Assembly (NCBI GenBank): GCA_913030805.1 | Contig: CAJWDL010000003.1 | Location: forward strand, 46,864 to 110,863 | Direction of reading: 5' to 3' | From: an uncultured Candidatus Pelagibacter sp. | GTDB lineage: Bacteria; Pseudomonadota; Alphaproteobacteria; Pelagibacterales; Pelagibacteraceae | Length of the DNA stretch: 64,000 nt | Shown here: one piece after another, positions 8,136 through 15,516 of the stretch | Numbering within the stretch: position 1 is the first letter of the stretch | Layout: the number at the start of each line of letters is the position of its first letter | The notes under the pieces: generated by a model | The model's database searches: none | The model's input: only the letters and a program-made list of their open reading frames with translations | What the model was told of the DNA's origin: nothing | Program-made: the position numbers and the translations under genes

Positions 8136-9422
8136 CTAAGCAACAACAAAACTTATTAAGCTAGCTATTGCAATTACCCAAATAGCTGGGCTTACGTTTG
8201 TTTTTCCTGTGCAAACTTTAATAGCTGCATAAGAAATAAACGCTAAAGCTATTCCGTGTGAAATTGAGTACGTAAACGGCATTGCAATCATGGCCAGCAC
8301 GGCGGGCCCAGATTCAGCAATGTCATCCCATTCTATATCTACTATGTTACGAACGAAAAGAGTTGCAATATAAACCAATGCGGCTCCATCTATTTCTTTT
8401 GGAAGACTTGTTGCTAAAGGTGAAAAGAACAGACACAACAAAAATAATATTCCTATTACAAGTGAAGTCATTCCTGTTCGTCCACCAGCTTTTACGCCAG
8501 CTCCCGATTCTACATAAGTAGTAACTGTGCTTGTACCCATCATAGCACCTGCTACAGTTGATACACTGTCAGAAAGCATAGCTTTATCGATGTCTTCTAT
8601 TTTTCCATCTCGTCCAATTTTGCCAGCAACATTCGCCACGCTTGTTAGCGTTCCCGCAGTATCGAAAAAGTCAATGAAGAACAAAGTAAATACTACTGTT
8701 ACCATTGACGCACTCAAAGCTGCTCCTAAATCAAAAGCAAATAGGTGTGTCATTGCCGGTGGAGCAGAGGCAACACCGTTAAATTTAGCCAAACCAAAAA
8801 TCCAGGCAATGATACTAAAAGCAACAATTCCAATGATTATGTTCCCTTTGATTTTCATTTTCTCCATTACGATCATTGATATAAATGCCCCAGCACCTAA
8901 AAGAAGTAATGGATTGGATAGATCGCCAAGTGTAACAAGTGTAACTGGATGATCTGCAGTTAATCCCATAATTTCAAATCCAATTACTCCTAAAAACAAA
9001 CCTATCCCCGCACCAATTCCAAGTTTTAAACTTTTTGGAATTGAGTTAATAAGCCATGCTCTTATTGGTGTTACTGAAATAATTACGAAGAGTCCACCGG
9101 CAACCAGTACAGCTCCAAGAGCTTCGGCTGGTGTGTATTTCATACCGAGACACACGCCGTACGCAATAAAGGCATTTATTCCCATTCCAGGCGCCAAGCC
9201 AACCGGCCAGGTCTTAGCATAGAATGCTGCTATGAAACATGCAAGCGCTGTAGCTAATGCAGTGGCTGTAAAGACGCCTCCAAAATCAAAACCTCCATCC
9301 GCAAGAATTACCGGATTCAAGAACATAATATATGCCATCGTCAAGAAGGTCGATACTCCTGCAATGACTTCTGTTTTAAAATCCGTTTTGTGTTTTCTAT
9401 AATTAAAATATTTATCCATCAT
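8136..9422 (-). CDS. NCS2 family purine permease, AzgA/PbuG type
   Basis: This is a 428-residue inner-membrane proton symporter for hypoxanthine/guanine/adenine-type bases. The family blocks are clear: TEVIAGVSTFLTMAYIMFLNP at the N-terminus, GLAPGMGINAFIAY, KLGIGAGIGLFLGVIGF and the FDTAGTLTSVANVAG segment, with about 12-14 hydrophobic helices. The ribosome site is near-perfect (TTAGGAGGT, 9 bases before ATG). GC content is about 45-50% in the parts I counted, far above neighbours, consistent with biased codon use for high expression or with transfer. It supplies the substrates for the adjacent purine genes. Confidence 0.93.
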   Translation of the reverse strand: MMDKYFNYRKHKTDFKTEVIAGVSTFLTMAYIMFLNPVILADGGFDFGGVFTATALATALACFIAAFYAKTWPVGLAPGMGINAFIAYGVCLGMKYTPAEALGAVLVAGGLFVIISVTPIRAWLINSIPKSLKLGIGAGIGLFLGVIGFEIMGLTADHPVTLVTLGDLSNPLLLLGAGAFISMIVMEKMKIKGNIIIGIVAFSIIAWIFGLAKFNGVASAPPAMTHLFAFDLGAALSASMVTVVFTLFFIDFFDTAGTLTSVANVAGKIGRDGKIEDIDKAMLSDSVSTVAGAMMGTSTVTTYVESGAGVKAGGRTGMTSLVIGILFLLCLFFSPLATSLPKEIDGAALVYIATLFVRNIVDIEWDDIAESGPAVLAMIAMPFTYSISHGIALAFISYAAIKVCTGKTNVSPAIWVIAIASLISFVVA

Positions 9423-9451
9423 AAATATTTACCTCCTAAGTCGAGCAAATT

Positions 9452-9489
9452 AATTGATTCCCTTAATAAAATCTTTATTAAAATCAATT
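9452..9489 (-). repeat. long AU-rich hairpin in purine permease leader
   Basis: AATTGATT-CCC-TTAATAAA-ATC-TTTATTAA-AATCAATT forms a 16-base-pair stem with a 3-base bulge and 3-base loop, and the flanks can extend it. It lies about 30 bases upstream of the permease start, ahead of its strong ribosome site. It has no resemblance to the purine riboswitch core, and it has no GC clamp for a terminator. Confidence 0.6.
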
Positions 9490-9502
9490 TAATTAAGAAA
9501 AA

Positions 9503-9569
9503 TTCAACTTAAAAGTTTGTATTATTTGTATTAGCTGAGAAATTATGTGTTATTCTATGTTAAGTTGAA
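9503..9569 (+). repeat. spaced inverted repeat before lipoprotein gene
   Basis: TTCAACTTAA (9503-9512) and TTAAGTTGAA (9560-9569) are a perfect 10-base inverted repeat separated by 47 bases. The right arm ends 3 bases before the lipoprotein ATG, where no Shine-Dalgarno sequence is seen. In RNA it would close a stem next to the start codon; in DNA it could be paired half-sites. Confidence 0.5.
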
Positions 9570-9572
9570 ATT

Positions 9573-9884
9573 ATGAAAAAAATCTTTTTGCTAACCATTG
9601 TGTTTAATATTTTATTAGTTTCGTGTCAGCATATCGAAAAAAAAACTTCAGCTATACTTGAAAAAGAGGAAGCACTAGAGAAATGGATAGGCCAGCCAAA
9701 ATCAGAATTACTGGAAGTTTATGGTCTTCCAACTGAAGTTAGAAAAGATGATCAAGGAATTGAATATTTAATATATACCTCAAAAAAGTTTGGAATTATT
9801 AAGTGTCAACGTGAATTTGCAATAGGATTAAATGGCATGATCGATGGTTTTTCTTCAAGGGGCTGTATTGACAAACCATTGTAG
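9573..9884 (+). CDS. small outer-membrane lipoprotein with SmpA/BamE-like domain
   Basis: A 103-residue protein with a lipoprotein signal peptide: MKKIFLLTIVFNILLVSC, where C18 is the expected lipidated residue. The mature part has the pattern IGQPKSELLEVYGLPTEVRKDD followed by YLIYT, typical of the SmpA/OmlA fold also found in BamE. Two Cys near the end (C87 and C99 approximately) could form a disulfide. It may belong to envelope assembly, but it is too short and diverged to call BamE itself. Confidence 0.65.
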   Translation: MKKIFLLTIVFNILLVSCQHIEKKTSAILEKEEALEKWIGQPKSELLEVYGLPTEVRKDDQGIEYLIYTSKKFGIIKCQREFAIGLNGMIDGFSSRGCIDKPL

Positions 9885-9913
9885 GAATAAAAATATAATT
9901 ATTTAAAACATAG

Positions 9914-10567
9914 ATGGTTCACAGAAATTGCAGAGCGTTATTATTTTATTTCATCACATTATTAATAGTTACGTTCTGTTCCATCCTTCCCACTTTGGCA
10001 GAAGCTCCAAAAAATTATTTAAAGGGCAAATTTTATAGTAGCGTTGAAGATCATTTTTTAGTCGCAACAGAAAAAATGACAGACGATAGATTTAAAAAGA
10101 CAGTAATCGTTATGTTGGATAATGACGAAGAGGGTGCCTGGGGACTTGTGATCAATAAGCCAATAGGCAAAGTACCTCTGCGATTTTTGGTAAATACACT
10201 ACAAGATCAAAAAAATGAAAAAAAGGAATTATACAGTATGGAGATTCCAATATTTTGGGGTGGGCCGGTTGATGAAAAACAAATATATATTTTACATTCA
10301 AAAGAATATAAAAATGACACTACTAAAAGTTACAAAGGTATATCAATAACTAGAGATTATAAAATTTTGTTTGATATAGCTGAAAACAAAGGTCCCCGAA
10401 GATATTTAATTATTCTAGGGTATTCAGGATGGGCGGATGGTCAACTTGAGGGAGAGATGGAAATAGACCACTGGATTTTATCAGAACTTGAACCTCAAAT
10501 AGTTTTTGAAGAGAAATCAAAAAACAAATGGCCAAAAGCATATGAGAATAGCTTTATTCGTTTGTGA
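9914..10567 (+). CDS. YqgE/AlgH (UPF0301) family protein with an N-terminal signal peptide
   Basis: Residues 35-217 are a UPF0301 domain: LVATEKMTDDRFKKTVIVML, GAWGLVINKPIG, FWGGPVDEKQIYILHS and ILGYSGWADGQLEGEM are all characteristic. The function of the family is not firmly known. Unlike most relatives, which start directly at the domain, this protein has about 31 extra residues with a hydrophobic core and a LAEA-type signal peptidase site. That predicts a periplasmic location. The start at 9914 is the only ATG that keeps the whole domain plus leader; a downstream start would leave the domain cytoplasmic. Confidence 0.85.
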   Translation: MVHRNCRALLFYFITLLIVTFCSILPTLAEAPKNYLKGKFYSSVEDHFLVATEKMTDDRFKKTVIVMLDNDEEGAWGLVINKPIGKVPLRFLVNTLQDQKNEKKELYSMEIPIFWGGPVDEKQIYILHSKEYKNDTTKSYKGISITRDYKILFDIAENKGPRRYLIILGYSGWADGQLEGEMEIDHWILSELEPQIVFEEKSKNKWPKAYENSFIRL

Positions 10568-10578
10568 GAATTTTAAAA

Positions 10579-10650
10579 TGATCCCGGCAGGAATCGAACC
10601 TGCATCTGATCCTTAGGAGGGATCCGTTATATCCATTTAACTACGGGACC
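10579..10650 (-). tRNA. tRNA-Arg (anticodon CCU)
   Basis: Read on the minus strand, the 72-base cloverleaf starts GGTCCCG and its acceptor stem pairs with CGGGATC, followed by discriminator A. The anticodon loop is CTCCTAA, closed by GATCC/GGATC, giving anticodon CCT, which reads AGG (Arg). The T arm contains GGTTCGATTCC. CCA is not encoded and must be added by a nucleotidyltransferase. It lies antisense between two plus-strand genes. Confidence 0.95.
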
Positions 10651-10685
10651 ATAATAAAATTTAGCATTTTTAATCTAAAATTTAA

Positions 10686-11321
10686 ATGAAATTTAAAAAA
10701 GTATTATCAATCAAGGACATTAAAAAATTAGAAATTCAGGAATTTAAAAGAAGAGGCAATTCTTTTTCACTGATGAAAAGTGCAGGGACAGCTGCGGCCA
10801 AAATCATATTAAAGTTAATAAAAAAACAACCAATAATTGTTGTTTGTGGTCCAGGAAACAATGGTGGTGATGGGTTTATCTTGGCAGAACACTTAAGAAA
10901 AAAGGGTTACAAAGTCGATGTATTCTGTTTACAAAAAAAATATTATAAAGGTGATGCGCTAAAGGCACTAAATCAATTACAAATCAAAAGCAAAAATATT
11001 TTAGATCTTAAAATAAAAAAAAAATCAGTCATAATTGATTGTTTATTTGGAACTGGAATCAGTAGAAATGTTTCTGGTTTTTTAAGAAAAGTGATATTGA
11101 AGATTAACAAATCAAAACAAAAAACTATTTCAATTGATATACCCTCAGGCATACATGGAGATACAGGAAAAGTTTATGGTTACGCAATTAGGGCCAACGT
11201 AACATTGGCACTTCATTCAAAAAAAACCGGTCACACTCTATATCCTGGTAGAAATTATTGTGGAAAAATTATTGTTGCAGACATAGGAATGTCTAAAAAA
11301 TTTAACAATTATATTGAATAA
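10686..11321 (+). CDS. nnrE: NAD(P)H-hydrate epimerase (YjeF N-terminal domain only)
   Basis: This 211-residue protein is the epimerase half of the NAD(P)HX repair system, which interconverts R and S forms of hydrated NAD(P)H. The Rossmann-like fold shows VVCGPGNNGGDGFILA (about 52-67) and the catalytic-site region SIDIPSGIHGDTG (about 154-166). Most bacterial relatives are fused to the ADP-dependent dehydratase NnrD; here only the epimerase is present, so the dehydratase must be a separate gene or missing. It stands alone on the plus strand. Confidence 0.88.
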   Translation: MKFKKVLSIKDIKKLEIQEFKRRGNSFSLMKSAGTAAAKIILKLIKKQPIIVVCGPGNNGGDGFILAEHLRKKGYKVDVFCLQKKYYKGDALKALNQLQIKSKNILDLKIKKKSVIIDCLFGTGISRNVSGFLRKVILKINKSKQKTISIDIPSGIHGDTGKVYGYAIRANVTLALHSKKTGHTLYPGRNYCGKIIVADIGMSKKFNNYIE

Positions 11322-11332
11322 TAAATTTTGGA

Positions 11333-11361
11333 TACTTGCGGAGATTGTATCTCCACAAGTA
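11333..11361 (-). terminator. hairpin downstream of hsp20
   Basis: A 13-base-pair stem with a 3-base loop lies between the convergent nnrE and hsp20 genes. On the minus strand every position pairs (one G-U); on the plus strand the same position is a C-A mismatch. The structure is therefore likely selected in the hsp20 transcript. It has only a weak U-tract after it, so it may stabilise the 3' end rather than terminate by itself. Confidence 0.55.
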
Positions 11362-11373
11362 AGGCTTTAGAAA

Positions 11374-11820
11374 TTACTTAATTGGTATAAGTTTTCTTTT
11401 CTTCTGTTCTGGAACGATTTTTTCACAGTTAATCGTCAATAGACCATCCTTGATTTCAGCGCCTTCCACTTTTATATCGTCTGCAATTGTGAAAGATCTT
11501 GAAAATGATCTTTGAGAAATACCTCTGTGAATAATCTCTCCATCCGTATCTTTTTCAACAGCTTTATCTACTTTTTTTGTCTTAACTGTTAAAAGATTAT
11601 CTTCATACTCAACCTCAACATCATCCTTGTTAAAACCAGCAACCGCTACTTCAATAGCGTATTTGTCTTTACCAGCTTTTCTGATGTTATATGGCGGGTA
11701 GTTAGACTGTGTCGACAAACCACCATCATCTAGTAACGACTCAAATTGATCAAACATATTGTCAAAACCAATTGAGAATGGTCTAAGCGAGTTAAAGATT
11801 GATAGATCCTTACCTGTCAT
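11374..11820 (-). CDS. small heat-shock protein, Hsp20/IbpA type
   Basis: A 148-residue alpha-crystallin-domain chaperone that binds unfolding proteins. The N-terminus FNSLRPFSIGFDNMFDQ is the class A (IbpA-like) signature. The crystallin domain runs from about residue 43 (YPPYNIRK) through AVAGFNKDDVEVEYEDNLLTV to GLLTINCEKIVPE, and the tail ends with an IxI-like RKLIPIK motif. The leader contains a ROSE-like hairpin over the Shine-Dalgarno sequence and a sigma-32-like promoter, so control by heat at both levels is likely. Confidence 0.95.
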   Translation of the reverse strand: MTGKDLSIFNSLRPFSIGFDNMFDQFESLLDDGGLSTQSNYPPYNIRKAGKDKYAIEVAVAGFNKDDVEVEYEDNLLTVKTKKVDKAVEKDTDGEIIHRGISQRSFSRSFTIADDIKVEGAEIKDGLLTINCEKIVPEQKKRKLIPIK

Positions 11821-11828
11821 AATAATAT

Positions 11829-11879
11829 CCTCCTTTCATAGCAAGGTTATTTTTTTGTAAGCCCCATTAGGCGACCTAC
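11829..11879 (-). promoter_or_regulatory. ROSE-like RNA thermometer in the hsp20 leader
   Basis: On the minus strand the leader has a first hairpin (GTAGGTC...GGCTTAC, 11857-11879), an A-rich spacer, then CCUUGCU-AUGAA-AGGAGG (11829-11846). The last element masks the Shine-Dalgarno sequence by pairing CCUU-G-CU with AGGAGG and leaving a bulged G. The U(U/C)GCU motif facing the ribosome site is the hallmark of ROSE elements that control small heat-shock genes in alphaproteobacteria. This leader is shorter than most described ROSE elements. Confidence 0.65.
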
Positions 11880-11882
11880 ATT

Positions 11883-11915
11883 AATTTATGTAGAAACTAT
11901 TTTTTTAATTTCAAG
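11883..11915 (-). promoter_or_regulatory. candidate RpoH (sigma-32) promoter of hsp20
   Basis: On the minus strand CTTGAAA is followed by CTACATAAATT, 18 bases after CTTG. This resembles the alphaproteobacterial heat-shock promoter pattern CTTG-N17/18-CYTATnT, with one weak position. Transcription would begin just inside the predicted ROSE leader. Confidence 0.45.
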
Positions 11916-11921
11916 ACTTAA

Positions 11922-14009
11922 TTAATTTTTTATTCCAGCTGTTTTTAGAATAAAACTAAATTCTTCGGCAAGTTCTTTAATAGAATTATCCCTGCCACTA
12001 GGACCACCATGAGATGCAGCTTTCATTTTGCATTTAAGTAATTGTAAATTTTTGTCACTTTTTAGTTCTCGTAGCTTAGCTACATATTTGATTGGCTCAG
12101 AATACAAAACACGACTATCAAACAAGGATGTTGTAACAAGCATAGGAGGATAAGAAGCTCTTCTTAGATTATTGTATGGCGAATAAGATAAAATGGATTC
12201 AAAATATTTTTTACTTTTAATTGGATTGCCCCATAATTCCCACTCAGATGGGGTGAGTGGTAATTTTTCATTTAACATTGTAGTTAGAGGATCGCAGAAT
12301 GGAACTAAAAGCAGCATTGAAAAAAATAATTCAGGAGCCATATTTGCAACTGCTGTACCCGTCAAACCACCCGCTGAGCCACCTAAAAAACAAATTCCAC
12401 CTTTATAAGTATATTTTTGTTCAATTAAATGATTGGCAACAGCAATATAATCCAAAAAACTATTTTTCTTACGTTCAAAAAGAGCTTCTTTGTGCCAGTG
12501 TTCACCCATCTCACCACCTCCACGAACATGTGCGATTGCAAATGTTATACCGCGATCAACTAAACAAAATCGTGAAGAACCAAAAGAAACCCCAACCGAA
12601 TGTTTGTATGCCCCATATGCATAGAGAACCATTTTAGATTTACCGTCTAGCAAGATATCTTTTTTCCTAACTAAGGTAATTGGTATCATTCTACCATCAT
12701 GGGATTTTGCCTTTAATCTTTCTACTACGTATTTGTCGGGATCATGACCCGAAGGTATTTCAACCATTTTAACAAGTTTTTTTTCTTTAGTTAGAACATC
12801 ATATTCATATATTTTTCCTTGAGTTGCCATACTCTCCCAAGCAACTATAATTCTTGTAGTGTTCGTATCTTTTTGCATTAACGAAGCTCCCGGTGAGCCA
12901 ACTTGTTCATTTGATATCTTAATTTCTTCTTCTTTATTTGTTTTTAAATCCCTAATGTAGAGTTTTGGAATAGCATTCGAACTTTCTCCCCTAATCATGT
13001 GGTTATCTAGAAAATCAAAACTGCCAATAATGGTTCCTTTTTTTGCTGGAATATACTCTTCAAATTCATTCAGATTATCTTTTTTACATCGCAAAATTTT
13101 ATGATCTTCGGCATTCTTATTGGTATGCAAATAAAAGTATCCGTCTTTCCAGCTATCAATAGAGTAGCGAACATCTTTTTCCCGTGCCAAAAATAGTTTT
13201 GGTTTTATTTCTTTTTCATCTACGGGAAAAAAATAATTTTCAGTGGTGATATGATCAGAGGTTGAAATTACAAAAAATTTTTCGTCCGAAGTAATTCCTA
13301 TTCCACAGGTAAAAGTTTCTTCTTTTTCTTCATATATTAGTTCATCATTTTCAACTGGGGTATTTAAAATATGTTTATATATTTTTCTTGCACGATGAAA
13401 TTTGTCTAACTTTGAATAAAAAAAGTTCTTGCCGTTCAAAGACCATGTAACACTACCACTTGTATTTTCAATCTTTTCATCAAAAATTTTATTTGTAGCT
13501 ATATCGCGAATGTAAATCGTGTAATATTCGCTGCCAACCAAATCTAATGAGTAACTGAGCAATTTATCATTGTAGGAAACATCAACAGTTCCAAGACCAA
13601 AATATTCAGATCCGTGTTTCTTTTTTTCTATATCGCCATCAAAAATAACTTCCTCAGACTTAGAACCATCGATCAGTTGTCTTAATTTTTTTCCATAATT
13701 TCCTTCAGCTGTTGTTTTTGTCCAATAAAAATATCTCTTATCTTTAAATTTCAATGAGGTGTCATCCAATTTAATCTTGGATTTAATTTCATCAAAAAGT
13801 TTTTTCTGTAAATTTTTACTATCAGCAAAATATTGTTCGGTTATATTGTTATTTTCTTCTATATATTTTTTTACTTCCGGCAATAATTTGCTAGAATCTT
13901 TTAAAACTTCCAAAATATCTAGCTGATCTACCCAAGAGTAATTATCATCTATTGTTATACCGTGGTAATTTTTACTAGCCCTTTGCTTTCGTAATTGTGG
14001 TAATTTCAT
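11922..14009 (-). CDS. ptrB: oligopeptidase B (prolyl oligopeptidase family S9A)
   Basis: This 695-residue serine peptidase cleaves short peptides after basic residues in the cytoplasm. An N-terminal seven-bladed propeller region (about 70-420) precedes an alpha/beta hydrolase domain. The catalytic triad is visible: Ser545 in GGSAGG, Asp in TSLFDSRVLY, and His in ASHGGPSGR. The segment VLYAYGAYKHSVGVSF and the HVRGGGEMG loop match oligopeptidase B. There is no signal peptide. It is upstream of hsp20 on the same strand, separated by about 100 bases that hold the hsp20 promoter. Confidence 0.93.
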   Translation of the reverse strand: MKLPQLRKQRASKNYHGITIDDNYSWVDQLDILEVLKDSSKLLPEVKKYIEENNNITEQYFADSKNLQKKLFDEIKSKIKLDDTSLKFKDKRYFYWTKTTAEGNYGKKLRQLIDGSKSEEVIFDGDIEKKKHGSEYFGLGTVDVSYNDKLLSYSLDLVGSEYYTIYIRDIATNKIFDEKIENTSGSVTWSLNGKNFFYSKLDKFHRARKIYKHILNTPVENDELIYEEKEETFTCGIGITSDEKFFVISTSDHITTENYFFPVDEKEIKPKLFLAREKDVRYSIDSWKDGYFYLHTNKNAEDHKILRCKKDNLNEFEEYIPAKKGTIIGSFDFLDNHMIRGESSNAIPKLYIRDLKTNKEEEIKISNEQVGSPGASLMQKDTNTTRIIVAWESMATQGKIYEYDVLTKEKKLVKMVEIPSGHDPDKYVVERLKAKSHDGRMIPITLVRKKDILLDGKSKMVLYAYGAYKHSVGVSFGSSRFCLVDRGITFAIAHVRGGGEMGEHWHKEALFERKKNSFLDYIAVANHLIEQKYTYKGGICFLGGSAGGLTGTAVANMAPELFFSMLLLVPFCDPLTTMLNEKLPLTPSEWELWGNPIKSKKYFESILSYSPYNNLRRASYPPMLVTTSLFDSRVLYSEPIKYVAKLRELKSDKNLQLLKCKMKAASHGGPSGRDNSIKELAEEFSFILKTAGIKN

Positions 14010-14022
14010 AAAGAATTTTTAT

Positions 14023-14535
14023 ATGAATATTTTTATTACTGGAATAATAATTTTTGTAGTAGTTTATTTAATTCTTAATTGGTTTGCAAAGACTAGTGGT
14101 CGAAAAGTGACTAGGGGTGCCAGACACTTAATATTAATCATATCTCTTATTCTAGCTGTCATAATGCTAATAGGAGGTCGATTATTGATTTCGCTACCGT
14201 TGTTTTTTTTGGCAATGAGTGCTTTGAAAATCAAGGGTCTTACCGCATTCCAAATATGGAATCTTTGGCGCTTCTTGAATTATCTTAGAAGCACTGGAAG
14301 ATTTTCTTACTTTGGTCAAACCAATCAGACAAGACCATCAAGCAACCTATCCTTAGATGAGGCATACAAAATTTTAGGTATAAAAAAAGGGTGTTCAAAA
14401 AATGAAGTTATTAAAGCATGTAATAATTTACAAAAAAAACTGCATCCAGATGCGAATCCCAATTCTAACACTGAGCATTTAAGTAAAATAATAAACGAAG
14501 CTAAGGAAAGCGTACTGAAAAGTGACTTTAGTTAA
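14023..14535 (+). CDS. membrane-anchored J-domain (DnaJ-like) protein
   Basis: The 170-residue protein has a hydrophobic N-terminus (about residues 2-20) and a second hydrophobic stretch (about 37-68), then a C-terminal J domain from about residue 111. The J domain has SLDEAYKILGIKKGCS and the essential HPD in KKLHPDANPNSN. It should recruit a DnaK-type ATPase to the inner membrane, in the manner of Tim14/Pam18-like proteins. Its start is divergent from oligopeptidase B by 13 bases, and its end overlaps the GT9 gene by 4. Confidence 0.8.
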   Translation: MNIFITGIIIFVVVYLILNWFAKTSGRKVTRGARHLILIISLILAVIMLIGGRLLISLPLFFLAMSALKIKGLTAFQIWNLWRFLNYLRSTGRFSYFGQTNQTRPSSNLSLDEAYKILGIKKGCSKNEVIKACNNLQKKLHPDANPNSNTEHLSKIINEAKESVLKSDFS

Positions 14536-15470
14536 TTCATAAGTTCCAAGGTTTTTTTTAAAACTTTATCTACAGTTATTGTTCCTAGTGTATCATGAGT
14601 TGTTGTTTCTATTGTTTCACCTTCTGGAACTACGATCGAAATATTTTTATTGTATAGCCCGTAAGCGGCAGGCGGACTATCGATAAATAACATTAGAGAT
14701 TTTAATCCAAGCCCTGCCGAGATGTGACCAAATCCTGTATCATTACTAATGCAATATTTGCAAGCAGCAATAATAGGTATTGTTTCAGCAATGTCCATTC
14801 CAGCAAAGGATATACAATTTTTTCCAATAGATGAATTCATTACGTTTTTTATTAAACCTTCATCATCAGGCCCTCCTGCAAGAAAAAATTTACATTTAAA
14901 TTTTGAATTAATATTTTCAAACAATTTAATATAGCCATTGATATCCCAACGTTTGGTTGGTCCGGAGGCTGAAATTCCACAAACTATATTTTTTGTTTCA
15001 TCTGCAATATTGTATTTTTTTTTTGCAGCTTCCATATCTTTTTTATCGAAATAAATCCTAGATTGAGAATCAACTTTTGTGTTTAAAGTTTTTTCTGTAA
15101 ATTCTCTTGCAGTTTCAAAGAAATTTTTACCTTTTTTTGAAAAAAACTTATAATGAAAATTGTTTTTGATACCCGATAATTTTGAAATTAAATAAAGCCT
15201 TATCGAATCGCCAAAAATATAAGTTTGATCAAATTGTTTTGGTTTGATTTTTTTTATAATATTAAAAAAACTTTTTATCTCTTCTTTATCCAAGACAATA
15301 ACTTCTTCAACATGCGGATCATTTTTTAATATGGCATTAGCATGAGTGTTTTTTTGCGCCAAAACTGTGACTGGTTTATTAATTTTCTTACTAATTGCAT
15401 GTATATTTCCAATAAGAATAACTAAATCTCCAATACCCATGGATTTTATAATTACTAAAGCTTTACTCAT
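14532..15470 (-). CDS. glycosyltransferase family 9 (heptosyltransferase-like)
   Basis: A 312-residue GT-B enzyme resembling ADP-heptose:LPS heptosyltransferases. The N-terminal domain starts VIIKSMGIGDLVILIGNI. The C-terminal nucleotide-sugar domain shows CGISASGPTKRWDINGYIKL, FFLAGGPDDEG and SNDTGFGHISAGLG, the last being the GT9 diphosphate-binding motif. It probably adds a sugar to the LPS core. No other LPS-core genes adjoin it; kdsD, kdsB and lpt genes occur elsewhere in the window. Confidence 0.8.
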   Translation of the reverse strand: MSKALVIIKSMGIGDLVILIGNIHAISKKINKPVTVLAQKNTHANAILKNDPHVEEVIVLDKEEIKSFFNIIKKIKPKQFDQTYIFGDSIRLYLISKLSGIKNNFHYKFFSKKGKNFFETAREFTEKTLNTKVDSQSRIYFDKKDMEAAKKKYNIADETKNIVCGISASGPTKRWDINGYIKLFENINSKFKCKFFLAGGPDDEGLIKNVMNSSIGKNCISFAGMDIAETIPIIAACKYCISNDTGFGHISAGLGLKSLMLFIDSPPAAYGLYNKNISIVVPEGETIETTTHDTLGTITVDKVLKKTLELMN

Positions 15471-15516
15471 TTTTTTATTTTAATATAATTTCTTAGCAAA
15501 TAAATTGGTTAAAAAC

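Noticed and set aside
8527..8952. 141-codon open frame antisense to the purine permease
   Set aside because: It mirrors the codon pattern of the permease on the other strand and has no start signal or family features.
9423..9572. Purine riboswitch in the purine permease leader
   Set aside because: The leader has a long AU hairpin but none of the conserved loop and junction sequence of purine aptamers.
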